Origin: Amylostereum areolatum
Lineage: Eukaryota > Basidiomycota > Agaricomycetes > Russulales > Stereaceae
Length of the DNA: 64,000 nucleotides
NCBI GenBank assembly: GCA_012932865.1
Contig: SAXG01000042.1
Location: forward strand, 62,001-126,000
Direction of reading: 5' to 3'
Shown here: positions 12,801-23,847 of the stretch, one piece after another
How positions within the stretch are numbered: the stretch's first letter is position 1
Layout: each line of letters begins with the position of its first letter
Made by a program: the position numbers and the translations under genes
Notes under the pieces: generated by a model
The model's input: only the letters and a program-made list of their open reading frames with translations
Told to the model about the DNA's origin: nothing
The model's database searches: none

Positions 12801-13986
12801 TAATACGTCTTTGGGCGTCATCAACGGCCACGTCCCACGAGAAAGAACTCCTCAAAAACTTCTTGGACATGGTTATAGCAGTCGATTTCGCCACCCGACG
12901 CTCCACTTCTCCCGAGCGGATCGCGTTGTTGGAGCAGTACATGCACGAGTACCTCTCTGGCCTTGTTCGCCTGTTTCCCGACCATCAGCTTGTCATCAAT
13001 CATCACTTGGCTCAACATCTTGCAGAGGTCATACGCCGCTTCGGTCCTGTACACGGTGTTTGGGCATTCATTTTCGAGCGCTATCTCGGCGTGCTACGAG
13101 CGTTTAACATGAACAACCGATCTGGTACGTCATTTGATTCGTTCTTCTCTTCGGCGGTTTGACTCATTCGTTTGGTAGGAGAACTGGAGTTGACTTACCT
13201 CCGCTATTTCTGCATGTCTTCGAATCTCCGCGTCTACATGCAAACCGTCGACTTCCCATCGAACCCTGCATTCCGAGCGTGGCAGTCAACGTTCTCTGTA
13301 GCCATGGGACGTCCTTTGGAGGTTCAAGAATTCCACGTTCAGGACGCATCTGATGTCCCGTACACATACCAGAACGACCGGGCGGTGGACCTCCCCGAGG
13401 ATATTTTCCAACTGCTTCTTGCTCGCATCAACCAAGATTGCGAGGAGACATTCCATACCTGGCGAGTTGTGGGCCCCGGCGAGCTCGCGCAAAAGGGCCA
13501 GCTTATCAGGTCCATAGAACACTTTCGGGAGAAGTTCTCGACTCCTCGACGGGCCTCCGGGAACTCGTTCATCATTTTCACCTCGCCGTTGGAAAAGGAT
13601 GTTCCTGTCAAAGATCGAGTCCGTCGCGCGGGACAGATTTCCAACATATTCCTTCACAGGCGCTTTAGCCACTCAGATGTGGAGAGGATCAACCCGATCG
13701 TCCAGCCATTTCTACTCGTCAGGGAATATATCGACCTCACCCCGGAGGATGCGACTCACGACGTCTACTGCAAATTCCATCATTTCGACGCCAGCCTTCG
13801 TTACAACCGCTTTGCTGATCAAATTCACTTACTTAGACCTTGCGATATCACATCGCATTTTTCAGCCTACGTCTACAGGCCAGAGGGGATAGACGCTGAA
13901 TGCATTGTCATGCGATCGTTAGATAGGGTGAGTCGTCTCACCGGATGGCTGCATTGAACAGACGATGACCTTCTTTGCAGATGTAG
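9832..13986 (+). CDS. CACTA/En-Spm-like transposase (tnp2-type)
   Basis: A long, apparently intact gene. The N-terminus has a small Cys motif (CRCSEC) and further in a second one (CCPKCL). The central part contains the conserved block of basidiomycete tnp2-like transposases: SCRDIWDAEVL, then FSLFIDWFNPFGNKKAVKSHS with CLNLPIHLRYLEENM, then a Cys-rich stretch and FPVVDAMHNLFLGEFQHH. After the intron at about 12484-12538 comes a C-terminal region resembling DUF4218 (INHHLAQHLAEVIRRFGPVHGVWAF). Introns at about 10600-10652, 13122-13178 and 13928-13980 restore the frame, and the last exon adds only Met-stop. A Pro/His-rich stretch at about 9965-10095 may be an unspliced intron. Assignment rests on motif memory; catalytic residues were not verified. 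Confidence 0.75.
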
Positions 13987-14204
13987 TTTAATCCTTTGTT
14001 GTTCTTTGACTGCTCAATCAGCGTTTATTTTGTTGCCGCTCGACATCCTGAGGAAAAACAAAGTCCCTTCGACTTTATTTGGTCCTGTAAGGACTAACGG
14101 TTCAAGCGGTCCATTGATGCCACCACTCAGTCTTTGTTCGCGGAGGGCTTATATACCGGCTTGGTCGCTCGTATCAGACGCTCCCCACAGAGAACACAAC
14201 CCCC

Positions 14205-15516
14205 ATGACTGCCACCTACAGAGATAGTACGTCTTCGCGCGATTCCAGGTCTCGTTTCGTGGTTTGCCTCAATTCTCCTTAGGAACCCTTATTGCATGTG
14301 CTCTTCTCTCTCTTGGCACGAACGGCGAGAGACAGGGGGTGTCACAAATCCGTTCTGAGCATGTAATCGATTTAGGTGAGTGTTACGATCTTTGCGATTT
14401 CACCCTTCTCGCTCATCTGCTCAGTTTGGAATACCGCAAACAAGCTCAATCATCCCATCGCGCGAACCAAGGTGCAGGCAGACGGGTATACGAGGAGTAG
14501 CATCCTGAAGGCCGTGCGTTATACATTCTGAACTCTCTACGGAGCAGTCATACTGATCCAGTGTACTTCTAGGTCCGAGAGCGGGTTATCAAACAACAAG
14601 GTCAGGCGATCATCTTGCCAGGATATACCCAACGAATGTGAGTCTGAGGCATACCCATCGCAACCTGGTGTCGCTAACGCGTAGAGAAGCCTTGCCGAAA
14701 TCGCCCACGTCGAAGGTCTGCCCACGACAAACACTGCCTGGTTAAGATGGGTCAAGTGGGTCAAAGAGAAATTCAAACCTGAAGGCCTAGCCAAGGCTGC
14801 TGCGCAAGAGGTTGAGGATCATCGTAAGGAAATGGAGAAGTACGACAGAAGGATCGCGAAGCTGAACCGCCAAAATTCGGAACGACTCACCCTTTATTCG
14901 TCATCATTTGAAGGTTCCTGGGTAAGTCGTCCTTCATCGCAGCCTTTCTTTTCGCTTATGGCTCCCAGGGGAGCGTGGGCGAGCGGCCATCCGAAGAGCA
15001 GGTGCCACCCTCTGCGCTGCCTGAGGTGTGCATTCTATCTGCTCCGTCTTACGCCTCCCTTATGACTGTCCACGATAGGTAATTGTAGGCAAGAGTTCAT
15101 CTGATGCGGCGCACACCGTACCACCTCAGGTTTCACATTTTCCCTCCGGATATCTCAGTGTGAGCGAGCGAGCGCCCGAAGAGCTTACGCTGAACTCTGC
15201 GAAACCAGAGGTTTGTGTAGCTGCTGCTTGACATCCACCCTTCTTACCTTCCGTGGGATCAGGCAACTGTCCAGGAGAAGCCATCCGCAATTACGACGCC
15301 TCAGGTGCGTTCCACTCTTGAGTACATCCCTTCGCTCATCGCACTGAGATCTTGAATCAGGAGGGAGGAAGTGAGCGCTCGTTCGAAGAGCCCGTCCAAC
15401 CGCCTACGACCGAGGTATCTTGCTCACTCATATCATGTTTCTCATGGCTGACTTGCGCTCAGGTTTTGCGTCAGAATGACTTGGACGAATCTTCGTCCGA
15501 GACAAACGTTGTTTGA
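14205..15516 (+). CDS. Transposon accessory protein, multi-exon
   Basis: A small spliced gene follows the transposase on the same strand. It begins with a 22-nt first exon (14205-14226) and runs through exons starting at about 14283, 14426, 14574 and 14693. A basic helix-rich core contains LPTTNTAWLRWVKWVKEKF, then a coiled-coil segment. From about 14922 a chain of short exons, all phase 0, encodes Pro/Glu/Ser-rich modules that end in Glu or Gln, down to a stop at 15514-15516. CACTA elements usually carry a second gene for a DNA-binding accessory protein (TnpA in En/Spm). That role is inferred from position only. Confidence 0.5.
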
Positions 15517-16354
15517 ATGCATGTGATTACCTAGCTACGTCCTAACAATATCACTGCGTCACCCGGCCATCAAATTGCGACTTCCGCGGTCTCGAGGTTC
15601 AAAGCAAACAAGGTGGAATTTCAATAATATCAGTAAACAAAGTGTACGAACAACAGCTCAACATTCAAGCACTCGGGATAGCCGTGCATCCCTAGTGCGA
15701 GACGATGTCAGGAAGCGAGCGGGTCGCGTCAAGTCGGCGGTCAGGCCATTGAGAACGCATTGTTTGTTCCTGTGAAGGTGCGTGTCCTTTGCTGCATAAG
15801 GCTCTTCTGACACCGTGCGCAGGTAAACCACGGGGACCCGGACCATCAGTCCCAGTGAGCCTCACCAGTCAGCACGCCAGTGCCCCCACCCTCCTGCCCC
15901 TGCGCGCGCACGCACTTCTGTTCCAGCTTGCGAGAGGTACGTTCGTCCTTGGTCTTCGCAGATCGGCGGAAGGTACTAATAACATTGACGTCGCGGTGAG
16001 GACGTACCTCGGGAGTCGTGGGCATCAGGTGCTTTATGGCTTTCTTCTTCGCAAGGGTTCTTTCTTGTGGCTATGCCATTTGTCCGTTGCGCCTTTTCCC
16101 AGTCTCAGGGATTGTGATTGTTGCCTTCCGGCCTCCTCCCTTTGATCGACGTGTTCCTTTGTCAGTAAACGAGGAAGACGCCACTCAAAGAATGCGCGCG
16201 TATTAAACCAACACCTGCGGAAGCGTCTGAGCAACGCATTCCCTCCTCCAGAATCCAACTGCCCTCGGAGCCCCTTCCAATCATCTGTACGTGCACCCTT
16301 TGCATCGCATACAATTCCCGTCTCACGTCTCTCCTCAATTGTCAGTTCCTCGAT
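15517..16354. other. Intergenic, no gene seen
   Basis: This 840-bp stretch probably contains the 3' end of the CACTA-like element and the promoter of the MYND gene. Open frames here are short and unspliced. Confidence 0.4.
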
Positions 16355-16922
16355 ATGTCCAGCACTCGCGAAGCAGAATTCATGGATTTCTTGATGCCAA
16401 CCTCTTGGTTTCAAGGACTCCAGGACGAGCTCAGGGCCACCGGTGAACAGCGAAGACAGCGACGCGATGCGAGCGTGGCATACTGCACGAATTGCGACAA
16501 ATCGTGTACGATGGCGGAGCTCAAATCATGTTCGGGGTGCAAATCTTTCAAGGTGAGTGCCTGTTGTTTCAATCGTCCAGTGACTCACGACGTTCTTCAG
16601 GCGAGATACTGTAAGAAAAACTGTCAGAAGGAGCACTGGTGAGGCGTTGTTATACATCGTTCCCACATTATCCGACCAATCTTCCCCCTGCAGGTCCTCG
16701 CATAGGGCAATGTGTAAATCCATACGTGCTGCGAGTTCCGAAGCGAGAACGACGATCCACCTCGTCGAACGAGCACTCGTGCTCCCGGTGATCGAGTATT
16801 GGCTCGTTCGAATCCTCGTTGCGGAGCTCGACCTAGCGGCCCGACCCCTCGCTGGTCTCCGGAATGCCTTGAAGATCGTTTGTGGTCTGGTATCCACCAG
16901 CACTCGCACAAACAGAAAGTGA
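16355..16922 (+). CDS. Small MYND-type zinc-finger protein
   Basis: Three exons (16355-16552, 16601-16638, 16694-16922) encode 154 residues. A complete MYND finger spans the two splice junctions: CTNC, then CSGC, then YCKKNCQ, then HW, with a final His and Cys in HRAMC. Spacing fits the family pattern. MYND fingers bind proline-rich peptides and are common in basidiomycetes, often in small proteins of unknown role. The C-terminal ~65 residues are helix-rich with no recognised domain. The stop lies 107 bp before the retrotransposon LTR, so the gene may end naturally or be shortened. Confidence 0.65.
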
Positions 16923-17028
16923 TTCCTTCACGGCGAACGCACCCCCCCGGGCGAGAAATGTTGCTTGGGATTTCTGTCCACCAGTCGCATTCCTTTGCGT
17001 GATATCCCGGCAGGGGCCGGTGTAATCA

Positions 17029-17448
17029 TGTCAGAAACGCAGTTTATGAGACCGATGAACCGCCTAAGTCGCGACGATGGGAGGAGCAAGAAGAAAATAG
17101 ATTTGAGAGTGCCGGGGTCTAGGGTAGTGCAACGTGCGCTACAGTACCGTATGACGAGATGGACAGTCTGAGGAAAAGGGAAAAGGGATACTGTCCTTAT
17201 ATACAAGTGGGAACGATGGTGCGATGCGATGCGATAGTGGTGCGAGCGGGGGGAACAATAAGAAAGGAGTCATGGGGAGGAGGGCGGGAGTCCGGAGCAA
17301 TGATGTCATAGATAAGGATGCGGAACACCGTTCGGAAGTCCGGGCAGTGACGTCGTTGGAGCATGTGATGCGAAGGAAAGTCATGTGCCGTGACGCGTCG
17401 CGTGTACAAGGTCTGCAAACGAAGAAAGAAATGGAGCGATCCGTGACA
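17029..17448 (-). repeat. 3' LTR (420 bp)
   Basis: This copy is flanked inside by the polypurine tract. It is essentially identical to the other LTR from about 17120 to 17448. It differs at several positions in 17053-17117, which is the U5 end in element orientation. Confidence 0.92.
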
Positions 17449-20400
17449 TTACCCCCCCTTTAAGACGCGCTTTCGCCTGGAGCGCGATGTCATCTGCAAG
17501 GGTGGATGCGAGAAAATTGTCAAAGGAGATGCCGAGGGAACGCACGGGGCGGGGCGCGTTTGGATGGCGCTTGTGGAAAGCGTCAATCATGTCGGTAACC
17601 TTTGAGAGCGACGAACGCGGGAGCCAGGTGTTTTCGGAGTCGGGATAGCCGGCCCACTTGACGAGGTACTGAATACCTTTCTTGTTACGAGTTGGTTTAG
17701 AGTCGACAATGTCTTCAACGTCGTATTCTTCTTCATCGTCGATGAGGTCTGGTGGCGGCTGTTCATAATTTGGCCCGTGAGCGGCTGTCTCCTTGTACGC
17801 GGTGAGCAGCGAGGCATGGAAGACTGGATGGATTCGCCACGTCTTCGGCAGCTTCAAGCGGTAGTTGACTGGGCTGATGACGTCAATGATTTCGAAGGGT
17901 CCAAATCGTTTGGCAGCAAGCTTAGCTTTCGGTCTCGTCGTCTTCAGGTTTTTGCCTTCGAGCCATACTTTGTCTCCGACGGCAAACTGCGTTGATTCGC
18001 TGACCGTGTCGCCATTGTAGTGCTTCATCAAGTCTGATGCGAGGGCAAGGCTGGCCTTGATCTCCTGTCGGACTTCTTCAAGTTGACGGAGGCGTTCTTC
18101 AACTGCAGGGACCTTTGAGGACGGGTTTACGGAGGGGTACATTTTCGGGAGGAAGCCGTAGAGGACTTCAAAGGGAGCCTTTCCGGTAGCTGCATGGGTG
18201 CGAGAGTTGTGAGAAAACTCGAAGAAGGGTAACCACTTCACCCAGTCGTCTTGACGGTAGTTGCAGAATACTCGCAGGAACTGCTCGAGGTTCTGGTTCT
18301 CGCGTTCGGTTTGGCCGTCTGTCTGTGGGTGATACGCTGTGCTGAGGGCGGACTTGATCCCGAGCTTCTCGTTGAGTGTACGCATCACCTGTCCAGCAAA
18401 TTGGGGTCCACGATCCGAGATGATCTTGTCTGCTAAGCCGTAGTGTCGGTATACCTTGTCGAAGAGAATGTCGGCCGTGCCATCACTGGTGATCTTCGTT
18501 GTACATGGGGTGGTAACCACCATCTTGGTGAGGCGATCGACCACGACATTGACGGCGTTATAGCCTTCGCAGTCAGGGAGTTCGACGATGAAGTCGGTGG
18601 AGATGACGCCAAATGGTCGATCGGGTACTTCGTTTGGGATCATGTCGACGTGGGGTCGGCTGCTCTGTGTCTTCGTCGACTGGCAGGTTGCGCATCCTGC
18701 TACAAAGTCGCGGACAAAGACAGACATGCCAGGCCACCAATATTCACGACTCACAAGCTCGTAAGTCTTGAAGCGACCGGGGTGTCCAGCCAGGGGCGAT
18801 TCATGGTACATTTTGACAATGTCGCGTCGCAGCTCGTCATCTGCAGGGACGTATACCTTTCCTCTAAACAGGACCAGGCCTTCTTCGTAGTTCCACTCTT
18901 GAAGGTTCTTGACGAGTGTGCGTGGTCCGTTTCGTAAGATGGCGTCCAGGGCTTGAACGACCTCGATGTCCTTGGTTTTGCAGTCGCGGATACGTCTTCG
19001 GAGTTCGACATCACCGAGGGAGGTTACTGCTCCTGGCCTTGTTGCGCGTACTTGGAAGTACTTGGGGTCAAGCAAGACGCGCTCCTTGTTATCGTTTTCA
19101 ACACCATCCTTGTGATCGGGTCGTCGAGACATTGGATCTGGGCGGTGGGAAATTCCTGGTTTATGAACGAGCGAGAAGTCAAATCGAGTGAGGAATAGAG
19201 CCCAACGTGCCTGTCGGCGGCTCAGCTTCTGTGCCGTCTTGAAGTGCTCCAGGTTCTTGTGATCTGTCCAGATTTCGACGGTGTCGGGGGCGCCTTCGAG
19301 GTAGTGGCGCCAGGCTTCAAGCGCACGGATGATCGCAAGCAGCTCCTTGTCGTAGATGTCGTAGTTCCGTTCCGGTTCCGATAGGGCCTTGGACAGATAC
19401 GCCACTGGATGCCAGTGACCGTCGTCGTCTTTCTGCGAGAGTATACCTCCAGTAGCAAAGTCCGAGGCATCGACTTCAACGAGGTAAGGCTTCTTTGGGT
19501 CAGGCATGACCAAGACGGGGGAGGAAGTAAACGCAGCTTTCAGTGCGTCAAACGCAGTTTGGCAGTCCGCCGACCAGTCCCATGTGCAGTCCTTCTTTGT
19601 CAGGTCAAATAGGGGTCGTGCAACCTTGGAGAAGTCCTTGATGAAACGTCGGTAGAAGTTGCCAAAGCCGAGGAAGGATTGCACATCTTTGACCGTTCGT
19701 GGTGTCGGCCAGTCCTGAATACCTGCTACCTTGACGGGGTCCATAGCGATCTTGTCGTGCGAGATGATGAGTCCGAGGTATTCAACAGAGTCTTGCTCAA
19801 AGACGCATTTCTCCGGTTTGAGGAAGAGGTCGTTGTCTTGCAAACGCTGCAGAACCTGCCGCACTATGGCACGGTGTTCATCCATGGTGCGAGTGAACAC
19901 CAAGATGTCGTCCATGTAGATGATGACCTTGCCCGAGTCGATGAGATCCTTGAACAGTTCATTCATCATTGCCTGAAATGTTGCAGGGGAGTTCATAAGC
20001 CCAAAAAACATCACCGTAGGTTCGAAGAGACCGCGATTCGTCTTGAACGCAGCCTTCCACTCGTCGCCTTCCTTGATGTGGACATTGTTGTAGCCCCAGC
20101 GAACATCCATCTTGGAGAAGATCTTTGCACCTTTGAGGCGGTCGACAATTTCAGAGATCAGTGGCAAGGGGTATTCATTCTTGACAGTGCCCTTGTTTAA
20201 TTCTCGATAGTCCTGTACGGGACGCAGCTTTCCATCCTTTTTCTTCACAAAGAAGAACGGACTCGCCTGAGGTGACTTCGATGGGCGGATATAGCCCTTC
20301 TTCAGGTGGTCATCGAGGAAGGTGTCGAGTTCGATCTGCTCGGAAGGTGAGAGGGGGTAGATCTTGCACGGTTTGGGTTCAAAGCCGTCTTTCATGTCGA

Positions 20401-20813
20401 TAGCATGGTCCCATGGCCGTCGGTCAGGAAGTCGCTCGGAGGTTTTCTTACCGAATACAGGCGCAAAGTCGCGGTACGGCGGGGGGGACTAAGTCTTCAA
20501 AGGTTTGCGGGCGTGCGTTCTCTTTTGAATGCTCTGCAAGCTCCTGCGCTTTTGTAAAGCCCGCGCGGATGGGTATTGCATCTGGATTAGGACCATCGGT
20601 TTCAGGGAGGATTCCGGCGCGGCGTAGTCCATTGATCTCCCAGTCTCGGAATACCATGGGTCGCTCGTCGTCGTCTTCAGTGAAGAGTCGTGCGGGTAGA
20701 GGGGAGCGATGGACCGTGTGGACGCGAACACCTTTGACTCTGCGTGCAGGAATAACATAAGTGGGGACTGGGGTCCAGGACACATATGTCGGCTCTGGGA
20801 AGGGATCGTCCAC
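17381..20813 (-). pseudogene. pol: Pol: reverse transcriptase, RNase H, integrase, chromodomain (frameshifted)
   Basis: The large 1004-residue frame (17381-20395) contains reverse transcriptase with YMDD in VIIYMDDILVFT, RNase H beginning VEVDASDFATGG, and a zinc-binding HHCC integrase N-terminus (HESPLAGHPG, then CATCQSTK). The integrase core shows its Asp-Asp-Glu set (STDFIVELP, ISDRGPQF, TDGQTERENQ). A chromodomain lies near the C-terminus (EYDVEDIVDSK, then YLVKWAGYPDSENTWLP). The segment upstream (20448-20813) encodes the linker to RT but is one base out of frame. The shift maps to a run of seven G on the plus strand at 20481-20487. The stop lies 68 bp inside the 3' LTR. The chromodomain presumably guides integration to marked chromatin. 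Confidence 0.9.
17449..17463 (-). other. Polypurine tract
   Basis: The element-sense strand reads TTAAAGGGGGGGTAA directly against the 3' LTR. It also codes for part of the Pol C-terminus, whose stop codon lies inside the LTR. Confidence 0.85.
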
Positions 20814-20867
20814 GACGAGAGGTGTCCTCGGGGTTTTACCTGCTTCAACCTTACGCTGTGATTGGAC

Positions 20868-21473
20868 CTATGATGGTTTCCGTGGCTTGGTTGCGAGGTT
20901 TGTCACAGGAGGTTTGGACAGAGTGCACGAGGGAGGGCAGCGGAGCATGTCAACACGGTCTCGTTGCCAGTCTATGGTGGGATTGTGCTCGTCGAGCCAG
21001 TCTGTTCCAAGGATCATGTCATGATCGCCGATGTCGGTGATGAAGAACTCAGCTTCTTCCTCATGGTACGCCTTTGAATCTTGCGAGTATATCCGGATCC
21101 GCTGGGTCGTTGTGTCGCGTACCCAGCCCATGACGTTCTCGGTGCCATCCACATTACGCACGGGGAACGGGTTTTCTAGTTTTCTTGTGGTGAGCTTCTT
21201 GCGTTCAACGAAGCTTCGGTTCAGGATAATTCCTTCTGCGCCGCTATCAAGCAGCGCGTCTGCGTCGATTTCTCTTTTGGTAACTCGTCCGATCAGCTTG
21301 ACTTTGAGCGTGATCGATGGTGTTTGCCTGTTCTTGGTGACAGTAGACAGATACAAACACGGGGGATACGATTGCTCACAGGTATGCATGGATGATAATA
21401 CAGCGAAACGATTCAACGATGATACCAAAAGTCCTTTGCCTCCACCAGACGACGCGACTGGGGGGCGTTTCAA
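20868..21473 (-). CDS. Retropepsin-like protease region
   Basis: An aspartic protease domain carries the active-site motif LLDSGAEG and a downstream hydrophobic ILGTDWL motif, as in Ty3/gypsy proteases. The frame starts without an ATG at the Gag stop and is probably reached by -1 ribosomal frameshifting. It ends at a TAG (20868-20870) that is in frame with the next open stretch leading to reverse transcriptase. That TAG is either a damaging mutation or a site needing readthrough. Confidence 0.85.
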   Translation of the reverse strand: MKRPPVASSGGGKGLLVSSLNRFAVLSSMHTCEQSYPPCLYLSTVTKNRQTPSITLKVKLIGRVTKREIDADALLDSGAEGIILNRSFVERKKLTTRKLENPFPVRNVDGTENVMGWVRDTTTQRIRIYSQDSKAYHEEEAEFFITDIGDHDMILGTDWLDEHNPTIDWQRDRVDMLRCPPSCTLSKPPVTNLATKPRKPS

Positions 21474-22495
21474 AAATCCTGCGATTCCAGGATGTCCTTC
21501 AACAGCGCTACTGCCTGCTCCTTGCCTTCCGCGTCCAGATCCTTCAGCTGGCGAGTGATCGCCGCGATGGTTTTGGATGGGTCGGGAGCTGCTTTCGCAG
21601 TGGACGGAGCCGTGTTCGTCGGCAGGGGAGGGGCCTTGGACCCAGTCTCTACTGCGCCCACCCGTCGCGCGCTCGAGTCGCGGTTGGGGCAGTCACGAGA
21701 GACGTGACCGGCTTGTCGACACATGAAGCACTTGCCTTCGCGCATCATCTTTGCGCGCTCGTCGTCCGTCAGCTTTGCAGGGCGGGTCGAGGTGTTGGTG
21801 AAGGCGCCGACTCGGCGCGACGAGGAGTCGTTGGTCGAACCGTTCGAGGTGAGCGCGACAGCCCCCTTGGACTGACTGCTCTTCCTCTCCGGGTTCTCTT
21901 CGAGCCACTGGTGGTTGATGCGGCGGGCACGCTCCTTCCACTCCGCGAGCTTGGTGGGGAACGGGTACGACCGGGCCACCTGCTTGCCGAGGTCACGCTG
22001 AAGTCCCTTCTTGAAAAAGTGGATTAGCGCCTCGTCGTCGTACGCTGACATGGTTGCCAGCATCTCAAACTCGGTGATAAAGTCAGTGACGTCCCGGGTG
22101 GTCATTGCGAGCTCGTTGATCTTACGCTGAGCCTCTATCTTCGGATCGACGGGCACGAAGTCTTTGCCAAACCTCTCGAAGAGCTCTTTGTAGGAGCTAT
22201 AGTGGAGTGTTGGGGGCGTGGGGTCGAGGGTGTCGGCGTCTTCCTTCTCGTCTTCGTCGGCGAAGAGTTCCATGCGGCGATGTGTGGCCCAGGCTTTCGC
22301 CGTGTCGTCCTCCATCAGGCTGAGGAGGAGCATCATCTTGGCATCATCTGTGGCATAAACATCTTTGTTAACGCGCAGGAACATGCGGAGCTCGAGGGAG
22401 AACCGGAGGGTGTCGCGTCTATCGCCTTTGAATGGCTTTGGCTTGGGGCCGATCTCCCGCTTGGAGACGGCAGGTTTGGATTCGGCATCGGACAT
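21470..22495 (-). CDS. gag: Gag polyprotein
   Basis: The 341-residue protein forms the capsid-like particle and binds element RNA. The first ATG (22495) gives MSDAESKP; the central helical region (YKELFERFGKDF, then DVTDFITEFEMLA) is typical of retrotransposon Gag. A CCHC zinc knuckle, CFMCRQAGHVSRDC, follows near residue 250. A Ser/Ala/Pro-rich linker and a short coiled coil end the protein. The stop TGA at 21470-21472 overlaps the protease frame, which lies in the -1 frame and is entered at a run of T. Confidence 0.9.
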   Translation of the reverse strand: MSDAESKPAVSKREIGPKPKPFKGDRRDTLRFSLELRMFLRVNKDVYATDDAKMMLLLSLMEDDTAKAWATHRRMELFADEDEKEDADTLDPTPPTLHYSSYKELFERFGKDFVPVDPKIEAQRKINELAMTTRDVTDFITEFEMLATMSAYDDEALIHFFKKGLQRDLGKQVARSYPFPTKLAEWKERARRINHQWLEENPERKSSQSKGAVALTSNGSTNDSSSRRVGAFTNTSTRPAKLTDDERAKMMREGKCFMCRQAGHVSRDCPNRDSSARRVGAVETGSKAPPLPTNTAPSTAKAAPDPSKTIAAITRQLKDLDAEGKEQAVALLKDILESQDF

Positions 22496-23847
22496 CTTGT
22501 CGAAGGGGAGGGGGACGGTGAGGGATTGGGCGAGTTCTTGATCAAGGCGGCGTAGGGTTTCTCGTCGGTGTTCTTCTGCTTCTTCAACTTCGTCCTCAAC
22601 TTGTTTTGCGACAAGGAAGTCGGCGGGGGTGAGGAATTGCTGGTTATGATGCCACGACCAGTGATCTTGGACGGGACTGAATGAAGTGGGCTGCCACTCA
22701 ACTACTGATCGTCCTGGGGTTCCGTTCTTGTTCCGTCTATAGGCGTACCACTTCCCAGTTGTGTCGTTGTGGTTGATCCCTTCTGGGACTTCGATTACAG
22801 TACGTCGACGGGGTGGGGGCGAGTTGGTCGGAGGGGGGTTCAGGAAGCGCTGTAGAACGTCCGCAGCGGTGGCAAAATCCGATTCTTCGACGTAGGGTTG
22901 TTCGTCGCGGTCGTCGAAGTACCAGTCTCGACGTTGCCGGTTTGGTTCGTCGTGCAGCCAACGTACGGATTCCTTAGTCTGCTGCGAGGTGAGGATATAG
23001 TATTCTTCGGGACAGTAGTCTCGAAAAACACCTGGGGGGAGGTTCGGAGTGGGGGGACGAGGGGCTGTGGAGGACGTGATGATGGTCTAGAAGAAGTCCG
23101 CCGCGATGGGGCGACGGCCGAGGAGTTTCTTGGTGAGGTAGCCGGCTTTTACTGCCTGGCGGATCTTATGTTCGTGGTGGCGGCGACGAAGGGTCTTACC
23201 CTTGATGGTGGGACGGAGGACTGGTGGCGGGGTGGATTCGGGGGTCCGGCGGTTAAACTGGGAGACGGAGGTGAAACTGGTTTGGAGGATCGGGTTGGGG
23301 GCGTCCTGGATGAGGTATGTGTGGTAGGTGGGGGCGTGGAGGGTGAATTCAAGGCGTTCGAGATCTATGTTGATGCACGTAGTGATCCGGACGTATAGGG
23401 CGAGGACGACAGTACCGTGATCCTTGTGCCACCTCCACTCGAAGATGCGGAAGTTGAGGCCGTGCGCGGTCCAGGGATCTTTCTTACAGAGGTTCTGTAC
23501 GGGGACGAGGCAGTTGACGGTGACGGCGTCGGACCAAGGGTAGGGGAGTGGTGCGTCGTCGCGGGGGGTGATCGGCTTTCCGTTGAACGGGAGGAAAACC
23601 GGTGCGTTCGGGAGGTCCGTGGTGGGAGTTTTTAACGTCGTAGAGACGGCAGAGGTAGATGGAGAGAGGGGTGCGAGGTAGGCGTAGGGGTAGACTGTCC
23701 AGGTGTCAGAAACGCAGTTTATGAGACCGATGGAACCGCCTAAGTCGCAACGATGGGAGGAGCAAGAGAGAACAGATGGATTTGAGAGTGTCAGGCCTAG
23801 GGTAGTGCAACGTGCGCTACAGTACCGTATGACGAGATGGACAGTCT
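22496..23847 (-). other. Leader reading frame upstream of Gag, no AUG
   Basis: Between the predicted transcript start and the Gag ATG lies ~1.35 kb in which the Gag frame is open apart from one TAG at 23087-23089. Neither half contains a methionine codon in this frame. The encoded sequence has ordinary protein character rather than low complexity, for example GKWYAYRRNKNGTPG and DFLVAKQVEDEVEEAEEH just before Gag. It may be a former N-terminal Gag extension, a non-AUG-initiated leader, or an exon joined by splicing. I do not recognise a domain. Confidence 0.5.
23692..23703 (-). other. Primer-binding site, self-priming type
   Basis: Immediately inside the 5' LTR the element-sense strand reads CC then TGGACAGTCT. 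This 10-mer is the exact complement of AGACTGTCCA in the LTR at 23838-23847, the predicted 5' end of the transcript. This arrangement is known from Tf1/sushi elements, where the RNA 5' end folds back to prime reverse transcription. Confidence 0.7.

Larger units (their letters stand above)
9832..15516 (+). mobile_element. CACTA-like DNA transposon, coding core
   Basis: The transposase and the accessory gene in tandem define the coding core of the element. I could not find a convincing CACTA-type terminal inverted repeat pair or a target-site duplication, so the true outer borders are unknown. Both genes seem intact, so the copy could be recent. Confidence 0.55.

Noticed and set aside
18443..20200. 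Plus-strand frames opposite the pol gene
   Set aside because: Antisense shadows of a strongly coding minus-strand frame.
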